Assembly: GCA_038209155.1 (NCBI GenBank)
Contig: JBBQYA010000083.1
Location: 1-12,142, forward strand
Source of the DNA: JBBQYA01 sp038209155
Lineage (GTDB): Bacteria > Bacteroidota > Bacteroidia > Sphingobacteriales > Sphingobacteriaceae
Length of the DNA: 12,142 nt
Direction of reading: 5' to 3'
Below are positions 1-7,158 of this stretch, one piece after another. The notes beneath the pieces were generated by a model. The model was not told the DNA's origin. It searched no databases and saw only the letters and a program-made list of their open reading frames with translations. The position numbers and the translations under genes are program-made. Position 1 is the first letter of the stretch; the number at the start of each line of letters is the position of its first letter.

Positions 1-1
1 G

Positions 2-1282
2 AACTTTTTGCGCCTCTTGGCAAGATAAAAATCGCAATAACTCTTCATAATCCGCATGTGCAGAAAAAGAATGAAAAACCTTAATTTCTGCATTTACTTG
101 AAATTTTTCTCCAAAAATAGAAACCTCATTTGCACCTGCACTTAATTTACCTCCTAAAGATGTAGGAGTGCAATATCCAACCATTAAAATTGTATTCTTA
201 TCATCCTCAACTGTATGCGCAATATGATGTTTGATTCTTCCAGCCTCTGCCATTCCAGAAGCAGAAATAATTACACAAGGTTCTTTACTTAAATTTAAAG
301 CTTGCGATTCTTTCTTTTCTTGAATAAATGTGAGCGTATTAAATGCAAACGGATCTTCATCCACCTCCATATATTTTCTTAATTCGTCATTATAACATTC
401 CGGATGGTTACTTACTACCGCCGTTGCTTTGGAACTTAAAGGGCTATCAACATACACAGGAATACGGCTCATTAAGCCAGATTCTGCGAATTTGTTTAAA
501 AGAAAAACAATCTCTTGAGTACGCCCAACACTAAATGCTGGAATAATCACTTTGCCTTTCTTCTCTAAGCAGGTATGTTTTACACTATCCAAAAACTCCT
601 TTTCAGACTGGCTTGCATCACTATGTAGTCTATTTCCATAAGTTGATTCACAAATAATAATATCAGCTTGCGGAAATTTAGATGGAGATTTTAGCAAATC
701 ATCATCATATCTGCCAACATCTCCTGAAAAGCTTACATATGTAGTTTTCCCCTTTTCCGTAATTTCTAGATGAATAGCTGCTGCACCTAAAATATGACCA
801 GCATCTGTAAATATCAGTTTTACTCCTTCCGTAAATTCTGATTCATTTTCTGGCAATAAAGTTTGGAAAAGTTCAATAGCTTCGCTTACATCATAGCTTG
901 TGTAAAGAGGTTTTAGCAGTGGTTTTCCTTGTCTTACTCTTCTTTTATTTAAATATTCAGCATCCATCTGCTGGATGTGTGCAGAATCCATTAATAATAA
1001 ACGTGCTAAATCTTTTGTGGCTGGTGTTGCTATAATTTTTCCTTTAAATCCATCTGCTACTAATTTTGGTATCAGTCCCGAATGATCTATATGGGCATGA
1101 GAAAGAAGTAAAAAATCAATTTCTGCGGGATTAAATCCAAAATAAGAATTCAATTCTTGGGTTTCTTTACCCATTCCTTGAAAAAGCCCACAATCCAAAA
1201 GAATGTTAATTCCATTTTCTAGTGTGATTAAATGTTTGCTTCCAGTTACCGTTCTAGCTGCACCATGAAATGATATTTTCAT
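2..1282 (-). CDS. Beta-CASP metallo-beta-lactamase-fold hydrolase, RNA-processing type (partial, C-terminus off the left edge)
   Basis: The minus strand is open from an ATG at 1282 to the left edge, giving 427 codons without a stop. The protein starts MKISFHGAARTVTGSKH, typical of beta-CASP proteins of the MBL fold related to the CPSF-73/YSH1 group. The zinc-binding motif HxHxDH is intact at about residues 62-67 (HAHIDH). Further on are a second metal-site segment FSGDVGR, a motif reading CESTYGNR, the motif SASGMAEAGR and, close to the edge, the HSFSAHAD motif that carries a late metal-ligand histidine. Family length is about 450-470 residues, so only a few dozen residues should be missing. 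Members are metal-dependent nucleases or predicted RNases in the cytoplasm; the true substrate cannot be told from sequence. It points away from the polysaccharide operon and is probably unrelated to it, marking the left border of the locus. The family call is secure, the substrate unknown. Confidence 0.93.
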   Translation of the reverse strand, partial: MKISFHGAARTVTGSKHLITLENGINILLDCGLFQGMGKETQELNSYFGFNPAEIDFLLLSHAHIDHSGLIPKLVADGFKGKIIATPATKDLARLLLMDSAHIQQMDAEYLNKRRVRQGKPLLKPLYTSYDVSEAIELFQTLLPENESEFTEGVKLIFTDAGHILGAAAIHLEITEKGKTTYVSFSGDVGRYDDDLLKSPSKFPQADIIICESTYGNRLHSDASQSEKEFLDSVKHTCLEKKGKVIIPAFSVGRTQEIVFLLNKFAESGLMSRIPVYVDSPLSSKATAVVSNHPECYNDELRKYMEVDEDPFAFNTLTFIQEKKESQALNLSKEPCVIISASGMAEAGRIKHHIAHTVEDDKNTILMVGYCTPTSLGGKLSAGANEVSIFGEKFQVNAEIKVFHSFSAHADYEELLRFLSCQEAQKV

Positions 1283-1516
1283 AATTAATGATTAGAAATT
1301 TCAAATAAAATTAAGACTTAGAAATTTAAATTGGTTTTATATTTCGCAATAATTATGATTTAAAGGGTTGGTTTTTCTTTGTCGTCATTAAACTTAAGGG
1401 ATTTTTGATTTTTTAGCTATTTTTTTGCAAATTATGATAGATTTGTAACCTGATATTTTTCAAATCACTTCATTAATCTATATTTACAAGGTTAGAGGAA
1501 TATCTTTAAAAAAAGC
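1283..1516. other. Divergent intergenic region, 234 bp, no gene
   Basis: This AT-rich gap separates the minus-strand beta-CASP gene from the polysaccharide operon and must hold promoters for both directions. I see no ORF or RNA gene. It contains a 10-bp exact direct repeat TTAGAAATTT at 1292-1301 and 1318-1327 (26 bp start to start), a TAnnTTTG match at 1438-1445, and a possible RNA stem pairing 1452-1461 with 1495-1504 just before the first operon gene. No convincing promoter for the minus-strand gene could be picked out. Confidence 0.8.
1438..1445 (+). promoter_or_regulatory. Candidate Bacteroidota -7 promoter element of the polysaccharide operon
   Basis: TAGATTTG matches the Bacteroidota sigma-ABfr -7 consensus TAnnTTTG exactly. 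It lies 71 bp before the ATG of the first operon gene, which would give a leader of about 65 nt. The matching -33 element (TTG/TTTG about 17-23 bp upstream) is not present at a good distance: TTTG at 1424-1427 is only 10 bp away and that at 1404-1407 is 30 bp away. This is therefore a half-supported promoter. Confidence 0.35.
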
Positions 1517-2308
1517 ATGATTCAAATTATTAATAAACAAGCAAATCTACTATTGCTTGTAAGTATATTCTTCTTATTTTCTACTTCCTGTTCCTACAAA
1601 AGCAAAAATATATTATTCAAAACGGTAGAAAAAGTAAAAACTGATGAAGCAGTAATCATTGTAAACGGAACAAAAAGCAATGAACTGTATTACCACAGAA
1701 TCAGTAAAGGTGATCGATTATTAGTAAGATTAATAAATTCTTATGATGCAGAAAAGACTACTATTAATGAAGGTGGATCTTCTGCTGAGGCAGGTTTTTT
1801 GGTAGATTATGAAGGAAATGTAACTCTTCCTATGATTGGAGCTGTAAATCTTGAAAACCTTACTAGATTAGAAGCATCCAGAAAACTAGAAAAATTGTAT
1901 GTAGATAGAGATCTTTTGGTCAATCCTATTATTGAAGTTAACATTATAAATCTTCAAGTGATAGTTCTGGGAGAGGTTGGTAGCCAAGGTAAATATCTAA
2001 TTGATAGAGAAAAAACCAATTTAGTAGATGTTCTTGCAGATGCTGGAGGGATGACCATTCGGGCAAAATTAAAAACAGTAAAGATTATTCGCGGTGATTT
2101 AGCAAATCCCAAAATTATTATAGTCGATATGCGAAAAATAGAAAGTCTACAATCCAAAGAATTGATTTTACAAAACAACGATATTGTATACGTAGAGCCT
2201 TTTAGTGTTTATTTAGCAGGCGATAAAACTCAAAGTATAACTAATTTAGTGCAACCCTTTTTGTTATTGTTCAGCACAGCAGCAATTATTTATACGATTA
2301 CAAGATAA
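1517..2308 (+). CDS. Wza-like polysaccharide export outer-membrane lipoprotein (OPX family)
   Basis: A 263-residue protein with a short basic start, a hydrophobic segment (about residues 10-22) and a cysteine at 25 (FSTSC), fitting a lipoprotein signal peptide with a somewhat relaxed lipobox. A Poly_export domain (about 58-142) contains the typical start YYHRISKGDRLLV and the stretch DYEGNVTLPMIGAV. One SLBB domain follows (about 148-195: VIVLGEVGSQGKYLI, then VDVLADAGGMT). A C-terminal hydrophobic helix (about 243-261) resembles the outer-membrane-spanning helix of Wza. The expected role is the periplasm-to-surface conduit for polysaccharide. It is shorter than E. coli Wza (about 380 residues), which has an extra SLBB-type domain, but this short form is common in Bacteroidota. 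It is the first gene of the operon, and its TAA stop overlaps the next ATG by one base, suggesting translational coupling with its Wzc partner. Family call firm; the specific glycan is unknown. Confidence 0.92.
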   Translation: MIQIINKQANLLLLVSIFFLFSTSCSYKSKNILFKTVEKVKTDEAVIIVNGTKSNELYYHRISKGDRLLVRLINSYDAEKTTINEGGSSAEAGFLVDYEGNVTLPMIGAVNLENLTRLEASRKLEKLYVDRDLLVNPIIEVNIINLQVIVLGEVGSQGKYLIDREKTNLVDVLADAGGMTIRAKLKTVKIIRGDLANPKIIIVDMRKIESLQSKELILQNNDIVYVEPFSVYLAGDKTQSITNLVQPFLLLFSTAAIIYTITR

Positions 2309-4734
2309 TGGACAAACAAGCATTCGACCCGGAAAAACCTCTCGAACAAAAAGTCGATTATTTTAAGATTCTTAGAATTTTTGCAAGTAGATGGTATTGG
2401 ATAGCTGGAACATTATTAATCAGTTTAGTGAGTTCTTATATTTATTTAAGATTTACTCCTCCATTATACCAGACTTATTCAACAGTAAAATTTGATGGAA
2501 AACGAACTGAATTTTCTGAATTAATAACAGTAAGCAATTTTTACGACCGAAAAGATAATATACAATCAGAAATGTTTGTATTGCAATCTGGAAAATTACT
2601 CTTAAATGCTATACTTAAAATGGATTATAAGGTTTCCTATTATAGAGAAGGAACCGTTTTAATTACAGAAACTTATCCGAATATTCCTTTTCCAATAGAA
2701 ATTGTAAAAATGGATTCATTTAATTTCTATAGAGGAATGTTTACTATTAATCAATTAGACAGTAAATCTTTCGAATTAATTTATTTGGTTGATAAAAAAG
2801 AAATAACTGCTAACTATAAATATGGTGATTTAATTAAAGTAGATAATCTTCATTTTAATATCCTCCGTTCAAACGTTCCAAATGATAAAACCAAATTTTT
2901 ATTTAGGTTTAATTCCGCTGATTCCTTTTTGGGGAGAGTAAAAGGTGGACTTTCTGTTCGGGAAGTTTCTAAAGGGGTAAACATTGTTTACTTAACTCAA
3001 ACAGACCAAAATCCTCAATTTGCTAGTGATTTCTTAAACTTATTATTTGAAGAATACAGAAATAATGATCGGTTTCAAAAAAGTTTATCAGCAGAGCAAA
3101 CAATTGAATTTATTGATAATCAATTAAAAATATTAGCCGATCAAGTTGAAAATTCTGAGAAAGCATTACAGAATTTTAAGACTAAAAATAATTTAATCAG
3201 TATAGAATCTGCTGCAAACTACGCATCGCAAAAGTTAAACGATCAAGAGGTGCAATTGAATTTGTTAAAAATTCAAAGTTTAGCAGTGGATTTATTGGAA
3301 GAGCAAATTCGTGCTGGAAAAAATCAGGTTAGTTTTAATTTCAATATAGAAAATACACCAGAATCCGGCTTGCTTGGTAACTTGATTACCGCTTTAAACG
3401 GACTATTACTTGAAAAAAGCAGCAAGCAAACCATATATGCCCCTCGCTCTCAGCCAATACTGGAATTAGAAAATCAGATCAATGAAACTAAAAAATCAAT
3501 AATCCAGAACATTGCATCTTTCAGAATTAGAAATAATAGAACCATAAATTTAATAGATAAAGAATTAAGAATTGCACAGCAAAGAATAAGCACCATACCC
3601 GAAAAAGAAAGAAGCTATATTACCTTACAGCGTGATTTCCAAATCAATGAAAAAGTTTATGCCTATTTAAGTGAAAAGAAATTAGAAGCAGCTATCAGTA
3701 AATCTGCAATTTTGCCTGGAGCAACTCTTGTGGACAAAGCAAGTCCCAACGCTTCATTGATTTCACCTATTCCTAAAAAAATCTACACTAGTTCTATCAT
3801 TATAGGGCTTTTAGCAGGTATAATAATCATTGTTTTAGTTAGATTGTCTAATCAATTAATTTATGATAAGGAAACAGTTGAGTCCATTACCACAATTCCT
3901 ATTATCGGAGTCATAAGAAAATACCCAAGTGAATTAGATGAATTTAGTTCGCAAATTCTCTCTATTTCCCATCCAAAATCAGTGTTTGCTGAATCGGTAC
4001 GCTCCGTAAGAACAAATTTAAGCTTTTTGGCTAGTGAATTAGGAAGTAAAACTATCTGTATAACATCAGCAATTTCTGGTGAAGGAAAATCTTTTCTTGC
4101 CATTAATTTGGCAAGTACACTAACATTAATTGACAAAAAAGTTTTAATCATAGCAGCCGATTTAAGAAAATCAAAAACTCATAAAACATTCCGAATTAAA
4201 AACGATAAAGGATTAAGTACTTATTTAAGTAATCAAAATGAATGGAAGGATGTAATAGTTGCTACTAGTACTCCAAACCTTGATTTCATGCCATCAGGTC
4301 CAAATCCTCCAAACCCAAGTGAACTTTTATATTCACCCAAAATGGAAGATTTAATTACACAATTAAGAAAAATATATGATTATATAATTATAGATACTGC
4401 ACCTATTGGTTTAGTTTCTGACTCCATTCCGCTGGTAAAAGGAGCGGACATCAACGTATTTGTACTCAGATCTGGAGTAAGCAGAACTAGTTCTGCTACC
4501 ATTCCTCAGCGAATTTACCAAGAATACGATTTAAAAAATACCGTTATAGTCTTGAATGCTTTCGGTGACGATGCTTTGCATTCGAGTTATTATAACACAA
4601 ATTACGGCAGTTATTATGGTAATTCTTATTATTACTATTCTGATTACTCTAATTATGGAAATTCTGATTATAGCTATTATGGTGATGATGAGAAGAAAAA
4701 GAATCCGTTCTGGAAATTTTGGTTGAAAAAATAA
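2308..4734 (+). CDS. Wzc-like polysaccharide co-polymerase / BY-family tyrosine kinase
   Basis: An 808-residue inner-membrane protein. TM1 lies at about 29-49 and TM2 at about 495-514, enclosing a large periplasmic domain with a Wzz-like start, a charged region likely to be coiled coil (about 255-440) and the G-rich (GNVR) segment with LQRDFQINEKVYAYL. The cytoplasmic BY-kinase follows: oligomerisation motif EX2RX2R at E562-R565-R568, Walker A SGEGKS around K594, Walker A' at 614-620, Walker B IIIDTAP with D696, then a tail with 14 tyrosines at about 761-791 as autophosphorylation targets. The Walker A' is unusual: the normal hhhDxDxR reads IIAADLR, so the first Asp is Ala616 while Asp618 and Arg620 remain. 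The expected role is control of polymer length and export through cycles of tyrosine phosphorylation, working with the Wza-like protein encoded upstream. No cognate phosphatase gene is in the window. The start is fixed by the TAATG overlap with the preceding gene. Confidence 0.93.
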   Translation: MDKQAFDPEKPLEQKVDYFKILRIFASRWYWIAGTLLISLVSSYIYLRFTPPLYQTYSTVKFDGKRTEFSELITVSNFYDRKDNIQSEMFVLQSGKLLLNAILKMDYKVSYYREGTVLITETYPNIPFPIEIVKMDSFNFYRGMFTINQLDSKSFELIYLVDKKEITANYKYGDLIKVDNLHFNILRSNVPNDKTKFLFRFNSADSFLGRVKGGLSVREVSKGVNIVYLTQTDQNPQFASDFLNLLFEEYRNNDRFQKSLSAEQTIEFIDNQLKILADQVENSEKALQNFKTKNNLISIESAANYASQKLNDQEVQLNLLKIQSLAVDLLEEQIRAGKNQVSFNFNIENTPESGLLGNLITALNGLLLEKSSKQTIYAPRSQPILELENQINETKKSIIQNIASFRIRNNRTINLIDKELRIAQQRISTIPEKERSYITLQRDFQINEKVYAYLSEKKLEAAISKSAILPGATLVDKASPNASLISPIPKKIYTSSIIIGLLAGIIIIVLVRLSNQLIYDKETVESITTIPIIGVIRKYPSELDEFSSQILSISHPKSVFAESVRSVRTNLSFLASELGSKTICITSAISGEGKSFLAINLASTLTLIDKKVLIIAADLRKSKTHKTFRIKNDKGLSTYLSNQNEWKDVIVATSTPNLDFMPSGPNPPNPSELLYSPKMEDLITQLRKIYDYIIIDTAPIGLVSDSIPLVKGADINVFVLRSGVSRTSSATIPQRIYQEYDLKNTVIVLNAFGDDALHSSYYNTNYGSYYGNSYYYYSDYSNYGNSDYSYYGDDEKKKNPFWKFWLKK

Positions 4735-4761
4735 TCGGTGATAAAAGAAGAAAGGATTTAG

Positions 4762-5277
4762 ATGAAAGCGAACTTGCCTTATTTTTGGTATGCTGCATAC
4801 ACCAATCCGAGAGCAGAAAAAACTGTGCTACAAAGGCTCCTAAAAAATGATATCGAAGCATATTTGCCTTTGGTAAAAAAATTAAAGCAGTGGAGTGATA
4901 GAAAAAAGTGGGTGGAAGAGCCATTGTTTAATTCTTATATTTTTGTTCATGTATCCGAACGAGAATATACTCAAGTTTTATCTACCATAGGAATTGTTCG
5001 ATACATTACCTTTTCGGGTAAAGCTGTTGCGATTCCTGAAAAACAAATGGCTGTTTTGAGAAGAGTAGTTGCTACAAATGAAAATGTAGAGGTGAGTGAT
5101 TTTAATTTTTTACCCGGCGATCCCGTTAAAATAGTGGGTGGTCCATTTATAGGATTAGAAGCAGAATTAATTTCTGTTCAAAATGAACAAAAAGTAGTAA
5201 TAAAAATTGATGCAATTAATCAAGTATTGATTGTAAATGTGAGTAAAGCTTTTTTAGAACCTTTGGTTTTAAATTAA
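4762..5277 (+). CDS. NusG-like / UpxY-family transcription antiterminator
   Basis: A 171-residue NusG paralogue. The N-terminal NGN domain (about 7-105) starts FWYAAYTNPRAEKTV and includes the family stretch EAYLPL, an LFNSYIFV strand and the GIVRYITFSGK segment. A C-terminal KOW domain (about 116-150) has the pattern GDPVKIVGGPFIGLEAE. This matches the RfaH/UpxY-type specialised elongation factors, which in Bacteroides bind RNA polymerase early in capsule operons and suppress premature termination. It lies 27 bp after the wzc-like gene and before the sugar-assembly genes rather than first in the operon. The spacer is purine-rich (AAGAAAGGA at about 4749-4757), loosely Shine-Dalgarno-like. 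The core nusG would normally lie near ribosomal protein genes, so this is the accessory copy. No UpxZ-like antagonist is visible. The 87-bp gap immediately downstream carries a structured GC-rich element that might be its recognition site (inference). Confidence 0.9.
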   Translation: MKANLPYFWYAAYTNPRAEKTVLQRLLKNDIEAYLPLVKKLKQWSDRKKWVEEPLFNSYIFVHVSEREYTQVLSTIGIVRYITFSGKAVAIPEKQMAVLRRVVATNENVEVSDFNFLPGDPVKIVGGPFIGLEAELISVQNEQKVVIKIDAINQVLIVNVSKAFLEPLVLN

Positions 5278-5293
5278 AATAGAATAAATTAAA

Positions 5294-5350
5294 TTCATCG
5301 GTGTTTCATTTAATGTGACTCACGCGGCGAAGCCATGAAAAACCATTGAA
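5294..5350 (+). promoter_or_regulatory. Structured GC-rich intergenic element (possible RNA three-way junction or antiterminator site)
   Basis: In the 87-bp gap between the antiterminator and asnB-like genes, a long-range stem can form: 5294-5297 (TTCA) with 5347-5350 (TGAA), a 2x2 internal loop, then 5300-5309 (GGTGTTTCAT) with 5335-5344 (ATGAAAAACC), broken only by one G-A mismatch. The interior holds two small palindromes, GTGACTCAC (5315-5323) and GGCGAAGCC (5326-5334), so the RNA could be a three-way junction. Positions 5315-5334 are 14/20 G+C, clearly above the AT-rich surroundings. No T-run follows, so it is not a normal intrinsic terminator. The pairing is seen in the sequence; any function is inference. 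It could instead be a small repeat or a mobile-element remnant. Confidence 0.45.
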
Positions 5351-5364
5351 AATAATTTTAGATA

Positions 5365-7143
5365 ATGTGTAGAATAGCCGGAATTATCGGTTTTTCTGAT
5401 CTTCCAATTCCTAATATCACAAAAAAAATGTGCGATCTAATGGCGCACGGTGGTCCAGATGACGAAGGTGTTTATTTTGATGAAGCAAATTTAATTTGTT
5501 TAGGTAATCGCCGACTTTCTTTATTGGACCTAAGCAGAAACGGACACCAGCCGATGAAAAGTAAATCGGGTATATTTTGGATTACTTATAATGGGGAGGT
5601 TTATAATTACAAAGAAATTCGAACAGAGTTAATTAGTTTCGATTACGAATTTGAATCAGAAAGTGATACGGAAGTAATATTAAATGCTTATCAAAAATGG
5701 GGTCACTTAGCTTTTGAAAAGCTAAATGGAATGTTTGCTATCGCTATTTATGATGTAGAAAAAAAAGAATTAATCCTTGCAAGAGACCCTTCAGGAATTA
5801 AGCCTTTATATTATTTTCATGATGAAAGAGGGCTGATTTTCAGTTCTGAAATAAAAGCATTTTCCTCTACCCAGATTAAATTTGAAGAGAATCCAGATTG
5901 GAAAGTGCTGCTTCTAGCTTACGGTCACATTCCAGAACCATTTACCACTTACAAATCTATTCAAATGCTTGGTGCTGGTAATGTTCTTAAATATTCATTT
6001 GGCCAAAAGCAAAATGATGAAATTAACTATTTTAGTTATCAATATTCCAATGAAATAAATACAAAAGATAAGGCTACGACCAAAATTCGCACAACCTTAC
6101 AAGCAGGAATTGAAAGGCAAATATTGGCCGATGCTCCCGTTGGTGTTTTTCTGAGTGGAGGTTTAGATTCTAGCATTATTGCTAATGTTGCAGCTAAATA
6201 TAGTTCTCACCCATTAAAAACATTATCTGTAATTTTTGAAGAAACAAAATATTCCGAAAAAAAATATCAAGAACTTTTAGCAAAAAAAATTAATTCTGAC
6301 CATAGTTTTTACACCATTACCGAAAAAGATTTTAATGATTCATTACCTAATATCTTTCGAGGAACAGATCAACCTAGTACAGATGGTATCAACACTTGGT
6401 TTATAGCAAGTTGTGCAAAAAAATTAGGATTGAAAGCTGTTCTTTCTGGTATTGGAGCAGATGAATTGTTGGGTGGATATCCTTCATTTAATAGAATGAA
6501 AACTGTTCAACTGCTCCAGCAATTGCCTAAAATAATTTTAGGTTTCACAGAGAATATAAATGACGATCGATTAAGCAAAATTTCATTTTTAAAAAGTAAA
6601 AACGATGTAGGACAATATCTTTTTTTAAGAGGATTTTTTACTGCTAAAATGATTGCAGCTATTACCGATAAAAGTATTGAAGAGGTTGATACAATATTGA
6701 ACAATAAAATTCAAAATAGAAACACAACAAAATTAGAAGCAGGAAATAAAGCAAGTTTTTTGGAAACTAACTTTTACATGCAAAATCAATTACTAAAAGA
6801 TACCGATTCTATGAGTATGCAGCATAGCATAGAAGTTAGAGTTCCTTTTTTAGATAAGAAATTTGTAGAAACGGTTTGTTCAATTAATCCAAAAATTAAA
6901 TTTGGAGGAAAAAAGCCAAAACAGCTATTAATTGATGCTTTTATAAACGATATTCCAAGAGAAATTTGGGATCGACCTAAAATGGGATTTACCTTTCCTT
7001 TTCAAAAATGGTTTAAGAAAAATGAATTAGTTCTTCAATTATTAAAGCATAAAAACCCAAGCATAAAAAAATTGGCACAAATGTTTATGGAAGATAAAAT
7101 TCATTGGTCAAAAATTTATGCAATTATTATTACTCAAGCATAA
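5365..7143 (+). CDS. AsnB-like glutamine-dependent amidotransferase (asparagine synthase family)
   Basis: A 592-residue, two-domain protein of normal AsnB length. The N-terminal class II glutaminase domain begins with the nucleophile Cys2 (MCRIAGIIG) and has NRRLSLLDLS, the NGEVYN motif and SDTEVIL, which in E. coli AsnB contribute to glutamine binding. The C-terminal ATP-dependent synthetase domain carries the PP-loop SGGLDSS at 264-270 and, late in the protein, EVRVPFLD. Some positions depart from the usual family text: MCR rather than MCG, HGGPDD rather than HRGPDD, and RDPSGIKP rather than RDxFGxKP. All catalytic features I can identify are kept. AsnB homologues in polysaccharide loci, such as WbpS-like proteins, are thought to convert sugar acids to amides, so amidation of a uronic acid in this glycan is a reasonable inference; plain asparagine synthesis is the alternative. 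It sits 87 bp after the antiterminator gene and 15 bp before the glycosyltransferase gene. Confidence 0.9.
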   Translation: MCRIAGIIGFSDLPIPNITKKMCDLMAHGGPDDEGVYFDEANLICLGNRRLSLLDLSRNGHQPMKSKSGIFWITYNGEVYNYKEIRTELISFDYEFESESDTEVILNAYQKWGHLAFEKLNGMFAIAIYDVEKKELILARDPSGIKPLYYFHDERGLIFSSEIKAFSSTQIKFEENPDWKVLLLAYGHIPEPFTTYKSIQMLGAGNVLKYSFGQKQNDEINYFSYQYSNEINTKDKATTKIRTTLQAGIERQILADAPVGVFLSGGLDSSIIANVAAKYSSHPLKTLSVIFEETKYSEKKYQELLAKKINSDHSFYTITEKDFNDSLPNIFRGTDQPSTDGINTWFIASCAKKLGLKAVLSGIGADELLGGYPSFNRMKTVQLLQQLPKIILGFTENINDDRLSKISFLKSKNDVGQYLFLRGFFTAKMIAAITDKSIEEVDTILNNKIQNRNTTKLEAGNKASFLETNFYMQNQLLKDTDSMSMQHSIEVRVPFLDKKFVETVCSINPKIKFGGKKPKQLLIDAFINDIPREIWDRPKMGFTFPFQKWFKKNELVLQLLKHKNPSIKKLAQMFMEDKIHWSKIYAIIITQA

Positions 7144-7158
7144 ATCATTGATTTTAAT

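Noticed and set aside
343..534. Plus-strand open frame of 63 codons
   Set aside because: It lies entirely antisense to the well-conserved beta-CASP gene and its translation has no recognisable features.
1954..2178. Minus-strand open frame of 74 codons
   Set aside because: Antisense to the SLBB part of the Wza-like gene; no independent support.
4649..4924. Minus-strand open frame of 91 codons with a His/Asn-rich end
   Set aside because: It is the mirror of the tyrosine-rich tail of the kinase gene and of the antiterminator's NGN domain; both sense genes are clear.
5294..5364. Intrinsic terminator after the antiterminator gene
   Set aside because: The stem is long with a mismatch and internal loop, and no T-run follows the 3' arm, so it does not fit a rho-independent terminator.
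6257..6289. Two A8 runs in the asnB-like gene as phase-variation tracts
   Set aside because: They are in the middle of a long gene, are shorter than the T9 tract, and consist of ordinary Lys codons in AT-rich DNA; no sign of switching design.
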